From a virus, in the IMG/VR virus record IMGVR_UViG_3300005605_000578, positions 1 through 31,399 of that record: a DNA stretch of 31,399 nucleotides. One strand, 5' to 3'. The notes beneath the pieces were generated by a model. The model had not been told where the DNA came from and did not search any database. It saw only the letters and a list, made by a program, of their open reading frames with translations. Shown here one piece after another: positions 8,113 through 15,113 of this stretch. A program made the position numbers and the translations under genes. How positions within the stretch are numbered: position 1 is the stretch's first letter; each line of letters opens with the position of its first letter.

Positions 8113-8334
8113 CTACTTACGGAATAAACCCACTAACACTAACAATGCGACGAGTCCAGCGAAACCCGATTCGCCGAAGTTGTTGATTATAGCTGTTAGG
8201 TTACCAATAACATTAACGCCGAAGATACCGCTTCCAAATATTACTTCAGAAACCGCACCAATGGCTACAAAGGATAAGAGTAAATGAGCAATGTCATCAA
8301 CCCATCCCCTTACGAGTGCTATGATTTCCTTCAT
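8113..8334 (-). CDS. Small hydrophobic membrane protein (holin-like candidate)
   Basis: 73 residues, start supported by GGGAG eight bases upstream. An amphipathic N-terminus (KEIIALVRGWVDDIAH) is followed by a hydrophobic helix (LLLSFVAIGAVSEVIFG). A Gly/Ile-rich stretch, then a second helix (GFAGLVALLVLVGLF) and a basic end (RK) complete it. Two membrane segments, small size and a charged tail are compatible with a holin or a small membrane-active protein, but no family signature is decisive. It is transcribed opposite to its neighbours, has its own terminator, and faces a divergent intergenic region with a palindrome, suggesting separate control. Confidence 0.65.
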   Translation of the reverse strand: MKEIIALVRGWVDDIAHLLLSFVAIGAVSEVIFGSGIFGVNVIGNLTAIINNFGESGFAGLVALLVLVGLFRK

Positions 8335-8510
8335 GGTTTTTATCTCCCGTTAGTTATCAATTAGTCGGATTTTATACCCGACATTAATAACTATAGTATA
8401 TATTTCAAAAAATTAATGGGTATATACACTTGTATATATTTATATATAACTATTTTTTGAAGTTTTAATATTTATTATTGAATCAAATCAATCAAATTAT
8501 AGGTAAAATT
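8335..8510. promoter_or_regulatory. Divergent control region between minus island and virion block
   Basis: This 176-base AT-rich gap separates the minus-strand membrane protein gene from the plus-strand virion genes. It contains a small inverted repeat GTCGG...CCGAC (about 8364-8382). A perfect 8-bp palindrome with a two-base spacer, TATATACA-CT-TGTATATA, lies at 8421-8438. TATTTATA at 8437-8444 reads as TATAAATA, the T4 late-promoter word, on the minus strand. A further TATTTAT lies at 8469-8475 facing the virion genes. The palindrome may be an operator, but alternating AT runs form palindromes easily, so that part is weak. Confidence 0.5.
8469..8483 (+). promoter_or_regulatory. Candidate late promoter before the virion block
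   Basis: TATTTATTATTGAAT at 8469-8483 is identical over 15 bases to 22911-22925, which also precedes a plus-strand gene block. The start codon of the next gene is 35 bases past the TATTTAT core. Late T4-type promoters have a single -10-like element and no -35, which fits. Proposed by comparison within the window only. Confidence 0.55.
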
Positions 8511-8891
8511 ATGGCAATCGATTTTGAAGTTTTCGAGGGAAAATCCCTTTCAGATGTATTTAAAGACATCTATGATAATTCAGTAACTAATAAAAAACAA
8601 TTAGAAGTGTTAATGAAAGAAGTTGTTGGATTTATCAAAGATGGTGATACAGCTGTGCAAATAATTCCAATGCTAAAAGAGTATTTGGAAATCAATGTTA
8701 AGAATGATGAACAATTAGTTAAGTTGGCAACAATAGTTCAGAGGTTGGCTACTGCTGCTAAACATGGTGATTCGGATGAAGAATTCGGTTTATCTGATAA
8801 AGAGAAAGAACAATTGATGACAAGTATAGAACATACAGTAAATGAATTACAAGATCATTCTGATAGTATAACATCCAAGTTAGATAATTAA
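8511..8891 (+). CDS. Unknown protein at the head of the virion block
   Basis: I place the start at ATG 8511 (127 residues), with AGG eight bases upstream; a TTG at 8478 is in frame but has no ribosome-binding site and overlaps the candidate promoter. The protein is acidic and predicted to be almost entirely helical (residues 25-75: KKQLEVLMKEVVGFIKDG...IIPMLKEYLEINVKNDEQ). It ends in a charged helix (HTVNELQDHSDSITSKLDN). No family is recognised. The next gene begins at the base after its stop, and the run leads into the gp5-like and wedge genes, so a structural or assembly role is likely by position. Confidence 0.6.
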   Translation: MAIDFEVFEGKSLSDVFKDIYDNSVTNKKQLEVLMKEVVGFIKDGDTAVQIIPMLKEYLEINVKNDEQLVKLATIVQRLATAAKHGDSDEEFGLSDKEKEQLMTSIEHTVNELQDHSDSITSKLDN

Positions 8892-10034
8892 ATGCCAGTA
8901 AAAATGAAAAAGAAAGGTGGTGCTAAATCAGGACCACTTCAATCTAATAGAATACAAAATGTAGAATCAACGATGAGACTATTTAAACAATTAGTCCAAT
9001 CGGAAGAATTTTATGAATTAGAACCAGTAGAAATTTTGGATGTACATTTAGATGAGAGTAAATCATCTTTTCCAAAAACATCTGAAGATAAACCAGATTA
9101 TGCTTTTATTGGTGGGATTCTTGGTAGGTTTGTTTATTCGGAACAGGGTAAGACAATAGATAAATGTAAAAATTTTAAACCGATGAATCCAAGTATAAAC
9201 AATTTACCAGCAGTTGGAGAGATTGTGATAGGAGTTCAGTATCTTGGACAATATTATTATACAACACAATTAAATGTATTTGGTAATCCTAATTTTAATT
9301 CACAACATGGAATTAGTAGATTAAAAAGAAAGAACACACTTAAATCTTTGTTTGGTTTAGACACACCAAATACAGATGATAAAAGTGCTGAACTTGGATA
9401 TTATTTAAAGAAGACAAAAGATTCTCGCAAATTATTACCACACGAGGGTGATGTAATATTTGAAGGTAGACATGGAAACACTATAAGAATTGGTAGTGAT
9501 ATAAAGAATGAAAATGAAGATTCACCAAACATTATTTTAAATGTTGGACAAAGTAAAGATGAGTTTCCTGAACCAAAACAACCAGTAGAAGAAAAGATTG
9601 ATACGGATGGTTCAAGTATTTACTTGACTACAAATCAAAAATTAGAGTTTACTTCAGGAATAGAAAGTAAAGTAGTTACAGCTCCATATGAGGGTAAAAA
9701 TATTTTATTAAGTTCGGATAGGATTATATTTAATACTAAGAACGGTGGAGATATTGGAATGTTTAGTCATAACAATGTTTCGATAGGAGCAGTTAGTGAA
9801 GTAGTAATTGAATCGCCAGTAACAAAAATTGGTAGTTCAGGTGCTACTGAACCATTGGTGTTGGGAGATAAATTAGAAGCAGTGTTAAATGATATTTTAA
9901 CATTAATAGAAACTGGATTGTTGGCACCTACGGGTCCTGTACAAGTTGTTGCAGGATTACCAATACTTGAAAAAATAAAAAGTGAGACATTAGGTATACC
10001 ATCAATAAAAAGTCCAAAGAATAGGGTAGAATAA
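8892..10034 (+). CDS. gp5-like baseplate spike/OB-fold protein without lysozyme domain
   Basis: 380 residues. A basic N-terminus is followed by a beta-rich region (about 45-145: EPVEILDVHLDE, DYAFIGGILGRFVY, LPAVGEIVIGVQYLGQYYY) compatible with the OB-fold of T4 gp5 and gpV-type spike proteins. Middle segments read like repeated beta-strands: GDVIFEGRHGNTIRIGSD, GSSIYLTTNQKLEFTS, KNILLSSDRIIFNTKNGGDIGM, SVIG-type strands and PVTKIGSSGATEPLVLGD. This matches a beta-prism or beta-helix needle and the PLVLG(D/E) end common in phage spike proteins. No lysozyme insertion is present, unlike T4 gp5. Position just upstream of gp25 and gp6 supports a hub/spike role; the exact gp number is inferred. 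Confidence 0.62.
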   Translation: MPVKMKKKGGAKSGPLQSNRIQNVESTMRLFKQLVQSEEFYELEPVEILDVHLDESKSSFPKTSEDKPDYAFIGGILGRFVYSEQGKTIDKCKNFKPMNPSINNLPAVGEIVIGVQYLGQYYYTTQLNVFGNPNFNSQHGISRLKRKNTLKSLFGLDTPNTDDKSAELGYYLKKTKDSRKLLPHEGDVIFEGRHGNTIRIGSDIKNENEDSPNIILNVGQSKDEFPEPKQPVEEKIDTDGSSIYLTTNQKLEFTSGIESKVVTAPYEGKNILLSSDRIIFNTKNGGDIGMFSHNNVSIGAVSEVVIESPVTKIGSSGATEPLVLGDKLEAVLNDILTLIETGLLAPTGPVQVVAGLPILEKIKSETLGIPSIKSPKNRVE

Positions 10035-10035
10035 A

Positions 10036-10554
10036 GTGGCAGAAAAAATAGGTTGGGAATTATTTAGAGTTGAATATAAAGCATCCTTAGAAAAGGGTGA
10101 TGACATTGGTACGGCAATTGCTGATTCATATGATAAAGCAGTTAAAACCGCGGTACCAGGTATACCATATTTTGGTGGAACACAAAAAGGACAAGGAAGT
10201 GCAGCTGTTCCAGGAATAATAGTTAAATCACCATTAAAAAAATTAATGGCAGGAATGTTAAATATGTGTTTGAAAAGTCCATTACCATTCCCACCATTTT
10301 CAGTAGCATTAGATACGGCATTAAAAATATATTGGACAGGAGCCGTTTCAAGTAATATGTGTGTTGTAGTAGTTCCAGGTGTAACTGGAGCATATATTGA
10401 CGCGGCAGGAATTAAAAATAAAAGTGTAGATGATTTTATTGATCAACTAATAAAAGCATTTGATACACATCTAAAACAAGTACAGGGAATTGGAGTTCCA
10501 TTGGGAACTGTACCAACTGTATTTACAGGCTATAAAGTACCAAGTGGTGCGTAA
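10036..10554 (+). CDS. Virion-associated protein of unknown function
   Basis: 172 residues, GTG start one base after the previous stop. The sequence is rich in Gly, Pro and Ala with hydrophobic stretches: GMLNMCLKSPLPFPPFSVALD, SNMCVVVVPGVTGAYIDAAG. It has a Pro/Gly-rich end (GVPLGTVPTVFTGYKVPSG). There is no signal peptide and no motif I recognise. It sits between the spike-like protein and gp25, where tailed phages often encode baseplate hub or plug components, so a baseplate role is likely by position only. Confidence 0.62.
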   Translation: MAEKIGWELFRVEYKASLEKGDDIGTAIADSYDKAVKTAVPGIPYFGGTQKGQGSAAVPGIIVKSPLKKLMAGMLNMCLKSPLPFPPFSVALDTALKIYWTGAVSSNMCVVVVPGVTGAYIDAAGIKNKSVDDFIDQLIKAFDTHLKQVQGIGVPLGTVPTVFTGYKVPSGA

Positions 10555-10565
10555 AGGAGTTAGAC

Positions 10566-11033
10566 ATGACTAAAAAAGACCTAGTAAAAATAATACGAGA
10601 AGTCGTTAAGATTGAAGTTAAAAAACAGGTGAATGAGATATTTATACAAGAGGAGAAATCTTCTTCTCTAAAATCACTTACTGAAACAGAGTTCAAAGAA
10701 CCGATTAGAAAAAAGTATAAGAAACGAGAGAAGGTTACCTATACATCAAATTCAACTTTGAATGATATATTAAATGAAACGGTTGGTGGAATTGAAGGAA
10801 ACGGCGAAATGGATGAATACCCAACTATGGGAGGCGGAGCATTCGATTCAAGTAGAGTATCTGAGTTAGCAGGGTTCGGTGGTGATAAACAAACACAAAG
10901 AGAAGTTGGAGCAGTTCAAACTATGAAAGAAGCTGGAGTTACAACAAATCAAGTTCCAGACCATGTACAAGATGCTCTAACAAAGGATTATAGTAAGTTA
11001 ATGAAACACGATAAAATGAAGAGTAATAGATAA
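10566..11033 (+). CDS. Unknown protein, basic N-terminus and Gly-rich middle
   Basis: 155 residues, start supported by AAAGGAG. Residues 1-30 form a Lys-rich amphipathic helix (KKDLVKIIREVVKIEVKKQV), residues 40-60 are basic, and the middle (about 75-105) is Gly-rich and probably unstructured (GGIEGNGEMDEYPTMGGGAF). The C-terminus is helical and charged. The layout resembles small capsid- or baseplate-assembly factors with disordered linkers, but there is no family match I can name. Its stop overlaps the gp25 start by one base (TAATG). Confidence 0.55.
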   Translation: MTKKDLVKIIREVVKIEVKKQVNEIFIQEEKSSSLKSLTETEFKEPIRKKYKKREKVTYTSNSTLNDILNETVGGIEGNGEMDEYPTMGGGAFDSSRVSELAGFGGDKQTQREVGAVQTMKEAGVTTNQVPDHVQDALTKDYSKLMKHDKMKSNR

Positions 11034-11467
11034 TGCCAGATAACCCATCAGTAGCAGCATTAAATGATGACGAAGATAGTTTCTTTGGATGTACCTTTCC
11101 ATTAACATATGGAGTAGGTGGAGAGGGATTTTTTCCCCGCTCAAGAACATTAAAAGAACAAGCATCATCTAATATAAAAAATCTTTTATTAACAATGAAA
11201 GGTGAGAGAGTATCTCAACCTGAATTTGGTAGTGATTTACCTGCAATTATATTTGAACCAATTGATGGTACAATTGGAGAAAAAATTGATAATGCAATTA
11301 GAGAAGCTTTAGCAATATGGTTACCTTATATTACAGCAGAAAATATTTTTACTTTACAGGATGAATCCAATCCTAATCAAGTAACGGTTTCTCTTGAGTT
11401 CAGAGTAGATACAGATGACCCTGATGCACTTGAAACAATGACATTTAATTTTAATACAGGAGGATAG
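11033..11467 (+). CDS. 25: Baseplate wedge subunit gp25 (GPW/gp25 family)
   Basis: 144 residues, the usual size for gp25/GPW proteins. The family pattern is clear: LKEQASSNIKNLLLTMKGER followed by PEFGSDLPAIIFEP, then a helix GEKIDNAIREALAIWLPY and a beta hairpin (NQVTVSLEFRV). gp25 forms part of the wedge core and is the nucleation point that joins baseplate to sheath. An AGGAGG ribosome-binding site for gene 6 lies inside its last codons, so the two are translationally linked. N-terminal extension of about 35 residues before the core. Confidence 0.92.
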   Translation: MPDNPSVAALNDDEDSFFGCTFPLTYGVGGEGFFPRSRTLKEQASSNIKNLLLTMKGERVSQPEFGSDLPAIIFEPIDGTIGEKIDNAIREALAIWLPYITAENIFTLQDESNPNQVTVSLEFRVDTDDPDALETMTFNFNTGG

Positions 11468-11468
11468 A

Positions 11469-13433
11469 ATGGCTGTAGATTATAATACAAATCAAAAAGT
11501 AGAGAAAAAGGAAGTTCAATATCTCGGTAGAGAATTTAGTGATATACGAAGTAACTTAATTGAATTTGCAAAATCTTATTTTCCTAAAGCTTATAATGAT
11601 TTTAATGAGGCAAGTCCTGGAATGATGTTTATAGAGATGGCAGCATATGTTGGTGATGTATTATCATTTTATGTTGATAATCAATATCGTGAATCGTTAT
11701 TACATGCAGCAGAAGAAAAGAAAAATATTTATAAAATTGCTCAATCATTTGGATATGAACCTAAACTTTCAAGTCCTTCCACAGCAATATGTGATTTTAG
11801 TGTAGAAGTTCCAGCGGTACAAGTTGGAGAAACTTATCAACCAAATTTAGATTATGCACCAATATTAGCAGGTGATAGTACATTTTCATCTACCAATGGT
11901 ATAACATTTAGATTGACGGATGATATTAATTTTAAAGTATCAAGTTCATTAGATGATATGGAACAAGAGATTTCACAATTTTCAGATGAAATACCATCTC
12001 ATTTTAAATTAACTAAAAAAGGAATTTGTAAATCAGGAACTAAAACATCACAAGAATTTACATTTGGAAACTCTACTAAATTTGATAAAGTTATTTTAAG
12101 TAATGATAAAATAATTGATATTATGTCAATAACAGATAGTAAAGAAGATAAGTGGTATGAAGTTCCATTCTTGGCTCAAGATACTGTTTTTGCTTCAATG
12201 GAAAATTCTGATTTGAATAGTCCTGATTTATCAACAGATAAAAAGGAATCACCTTTTTTATTAAAGTTAATTAAAACGGCTAAAAGATTTACAAAGTATG
12301 TTCGTAGTGATGGTAAAACAGAAATAAGATTTGGTAGTGGTATTAGTGCAAATGCGGATGAAGAAATAATTCCAAATCCAGATAATGTTGGTTCATCGTT
12401 ATCGATGGGTGTTAATAAATTAGATGATTCATTTGACCCAAGTAATTTTTTAAAGACAAGAACATTTGGATTGGCTCCAAGTAATACTACATTGACTGTA
12501 ACTTATACTTATGGTGGTTCAGTTAAAGATAATGCACTTTCTGGTACAATTACAAATCTTGATAATGTTAGTTGGACATTCGATGATACAGGATTAGATG
12601 GTACAAAAGTAAGTGATATGAAAACAAGTTTAGTTGTTACTAATGAGGGCCCTGCAACTGGAGGTTCTGGTGGTGAGAGTAATGAAGAAGTTAGACAAAA
12701 TGCATTAGCATACTTTAATTCTCAAAATAGAGCAGTTACTAAAGAAGATTATATTATTAGAGTTTATTCATTACCACAAAAGTATGGTAATATTGCTAAA
12801 TGTTTTATTGTTCAAGATGAACAATTGGAAGCAAATACTAAAGAGATAGTTAAGAATGGCAAGATTGTAAAAAATACAGCTATAAGTACTTTACCTAATC
12901 CTTTGGCATTAAACTTTTATGTATTGGGTTATGATGCTAATCAACATTTAGTAGCATTAAATCAAGCAGTTAAACAAAATTTAAAAACTTATTTATCACA
13001 ATATAGAATTTTAACAGATGCAATTAATATTAAAGATGCTTATACTGTAAATATTAGTTGTAGATTTTCAATTATTACTCAACGAGGATTTAATAAAAAT
13101 GAAGTATTGTTAAAGGCAATAGAATCAGTTAAGAAATATTTTGATATTAAGAAATGGCAAATTGGACAACCAATTATACTGAGTGATATTGCTTATGCAA
13201 TTTCATTAGTTGATGGTGTGGCAAGTATAGTTCCACCAGGAGATGATAATCCACAAAAACAAATGGTAGTTATTGAGAATGAATGGCAAACAGAAAGTGG
13301 ATATAGTGGCCATGTATATGATTTACAATCAGCAACAAAAGATGGTGTAATATATCCATCATTAGACCCTTGTATCTTCGAATTAAAATTTCCGAATACA
13401 GATATTCAGGGTAGAGTAGTAGGAGATGTATAA
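11469..13433 (+). CDS. 6: Baseplate wedge subunit gp6 (baseplate J-like)
   Basis: 654 residues, close to T4 gp6 (660). The N-terminus has the marine T4-type gp6 signature: LIEFAKSYFPKAYNDFNEAS, then GMMFIEMAAYVGDVLSFYVD and NQYRESLLHAAEEK. A middle beta-rich part contains FGSGISA. The gp6/baseplate-J block GGSGGESNEEVRQNALAYFN then TKEDYIIRVYSLP lies near residues 395-435. gp6 dimers form the ring of the wedge that drives sheath contraction. It follows gp25 by one base and overlaps the next gene by one base (TAATG). Confidence 0.93.
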   Translation: MAVDYNTNQKVEKKEVQYLGREFSDIRSNLIEFAKSYFPKAYNDFNEASPGMMFIEMAAYVGDVLSFYVDNQYRESLLHAAEEKKNIYKIAQSFGYEPKLSSPSTAICDFSVEVPAVQVGETYQPNLDYAPILAGDSTFSSTNGITFRLTDDINFKVSSSLDDMEQEISQFSDEIPSHFKLTKKGICKSGTKTSQEFTFGNSTKFDKVILSNDKIIDIMSITDSKEDKWYEVPFLAQDTVFASMENSDLNSPDLSTDKKESPFLLKLIKTAKRFTKYVRSDGKTEIRFGSGISANADEEIIPNPDNVGSSLSMGVNKLDDSFDPSNFLKTRTFGLAPSNTTLTVTYTYGGSVKDNALSGTITNLDNVSWTFDDTGLDGTKVSDMKTSLVVTNEGPATGGSGGESNEEVRQNALAYFNSQNRAVTKEDYIIRVYSLPQKYGNIAKCFIVQDEQLEANTKEIVKNGKIVKNTAISTLPNPLALNFYVLGYDANQHLVALNQAVKQNLKTYLSQYRILTDAINIKDAYTVNISCRFSIITQRGFNKNEVLLKAIESVKKYFDIKKWQIGQPIILSDIAYAISLVDGVASIVPPGDDNPQKQMVVIENEWQTESGYSGHVYDLQSATKDGVIYPSLDPCIFELKFPNTDIQGRVVGDV

Positions 13434-14611
13434 TGTATTATTTTGAATATCCTATAGTAGACTCAACAATTTATGAAGGTAATATAAGTTCTTCTATTAA
13501 TACAGGAATTGATCAAATATTAGAAGTTAGAAAGGAAGTTAATTCAACAGGAACTACAGTTGGAGTATCACGAATTTTGATGAAGTTTGATTATGGATAC
13601 ATTTCATCTTCTGTACAGAGTGGAGTGATTCCAAGTGATGCAAAATTTTATATAAATCTTTATGATGCACAATCATCTGAATTGGCAGTAGAACAATCTT
13701 TACATACATATATTGTTAGTGGAAGTTGGACAGGTGGAACTGGATATTATAGTAGAGACCCAGTATTGAGTGATGGAGCAAGTTGGAAGTATCGAGATAA
13801 TGATACAACAAAAACAGAATGGGTTAGTGGTAGTACTACACAAGGTGGTACTTGGTTTACTTCAAGTATCAGTAGTCAGTATGAAGTTAGTTCTTCACAA
13901 AATTTAGTATACGAGACAACAGACATTCGTATGGATGTAAGTGATTTAGTTAAGAACCATATTTATTCAAGTTCAGTATTTCCAAACAATGGGTTTATTG
14001 TAAAGAGACAAAATTTAGCAACATCACAAAGTATGTATTCAATATTTGATCCAACAACCGCAACAGGTTCGGCTGAAGGTGATTCTACACACTATGGACA
14101 TTTAAAGTTTTTCTCACGAGAAACAAATACAATATTTCCACCAAAGTTAGAAGTTGAATGGGATGATTCATCTTGGAGTACAGGAAGTTTAAGTGCTTTA
14201 GGTTCAACCGATTTAGATAATCTAACTGTTTATTTTAAAAATCTTAAACCAGAATATAAAGAAAAATCAAAAGTAAAATTCAGATTAGTAGGTAGAGAAT
14301 TATATCCAACAAGAGGATTTGATACAACACCTGCAGCTTTAACTGTAAAATTTTTACCAAGTGGTAGTCAATCACTTGGCCATGGAACTTACTATTCAGT
14401 AAAGGATTCATTAACAGATGATGTTATAGTTCCATTTGGAACAGGTTCAATAGTTAGTTGTGATTCACAAGGTAATTATTTTAATATTTGGATGGATGGG
14501 TTTCAGTCAGAAAGACATTATAAGTTTGAAATTAAAGTAGTAAGTGGGAGTGGATCAGATGAATCTTCAATAGTATATGATGATGGTTATGAATTTAAAG
14601 TGGTGAGATAA
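13433..14611 (+). CDS. Beta-rich baseplate/tail protein, DNRLRE-like N-terminal domain
   Basis: 392 residues. The N-terminus (YPIVDSTIYEGNISSSINTG, then ILEVRK and SRILMKFDYGYI) follows the DNRLRE-type pattern (D-T-.-Y.....N.G....L.V, then .R.L..FD). That is a jelly-roll domain found in secreted and tail-associated carbohydrate-binding proteins. Ser/Thr/Gly-rich strands continue to about residue 240. The C-terminal 150 residues (LTVYFKNLKPEYKEKSKVKF and HYKFEIKVV) look like a further Ig-like or barrel domain. It occupies the place after gp6 where T4 has gp7/gp8, but I see no homology to them. Peripheral baseplate or receptor-contact role inferred. Confidence 0.65.
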   Translation: MYYFEYPIVDSTIYEGNISSSINTGIDQILEVRKEVNSTGTTVGVSRILMKFDYGYISSSVQSGVIPSDAKFYINLYDAQSSELAVEQSLHTYIVSGSWTGGTGYYSRDPVLSDGASWKYRDNDTTKTEWVSGSTTQGGTWFTSSISSQYEVSSSQNLVYETTDIRMDVSDLVKNHIYSSSVFPNNGFIVKRQNLATSQSMYSIFDPTTATGSAEGDSTHYGHLKFFSRETNTIFPPKLEVEWDDSSWSTGSLSALGSTDLDNLTVYFKNLKPEYKEKSKVKFRLVGRELYPTRGFDTTPAALTVKFLPSGSQSLGHGTYYSVKDSLTDDVIVPFGTGSIVSCDSQGNYFNIWMDGFQSERHYKFEIKVVSGSGSDESSIVYDDGYEFKVVR

Positions 14612-14612
14612 A

Positions 14613-15113
14613 ATGCCTTATAGATATAGTAAAGCTAGAACTTCCGATTATTATAAAAATGTACAAGATGCAGATGAACAAAAACTTTTAAAATCTTTAG
14701 AAGAAGAAAAGAAAAGAGCTGCAATATCTGGTTCAGCACTTGACGCAACAGACCCATTGAGAGATGATAATGGATATTTGTTATCATATGAAGACCCTAA
14801 AAATAAAGGTAATTCAATGGAAAAAGAACATCAATATGTTAGACTTCCAGTAGTACAAAAGTCTTCTAATAAAGAAACATTTATAAAGTTTTTTGGTCCT
14901 GAAGAATTGGGTGGAAATGGTGCATCAATGTTCAATGAGTTACTTAGTGAAATACCACCTGAAGAACCAGAAGTAACAGCTCCTGAACTTGAAGGTATGA
15001 GAAAAGAATTACAAGCCAAGATAGATGCTCAAGATGAATTAAATACAACCTTAAACGAAACTATAGATGAATTACAAGTAGAACTTGAAAAAGTAGCAAC
15101 AGAGGGTGATTAA
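14613..15113 (+). CDS. Small virion-block protein with C-terminal coiled coil
   Basis: 166 residues, starting one base after the previous stop and ending on the start of the large tail gene (TAATG). A basic N-terminus (PYRYSKARTSDYYKN) precedes a charged helix (EQKLLKSLEEEKKRAA). The middle is polar, and the last about 45 residues form a strong coiled coil (MRKELQAKIDAQDELNTTLN and on through ELQVELEKV). No family recognised. Coiled-coil ends in this setting often mediate trimer assembly, so it may connect wedge and fibre or chaperone the following protein. Confidence 0.6.
   Translation: MPYRYSKARTSDYYKNVQDADEQKLLKSLEEEKKRAAISGSALDATDPLRDDNGYLLSYEDPKNKGNSMEKEHQYVRLPVVQKSSNKETFIKFFGPEELGGNGASMFNELLSEIPPEEPEVTAPELEGMRKELQAKIDAQDELNTTLNETIDELQVELEKVATEGD

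Noticed and set aside
7872-8186. A plus-strand open frame across the minus-strand island
   Set aside because: It would run through a terminator hairpin and antisense to two genes with proper starts; its translation is Phe-rich antisense of poly-Lys.
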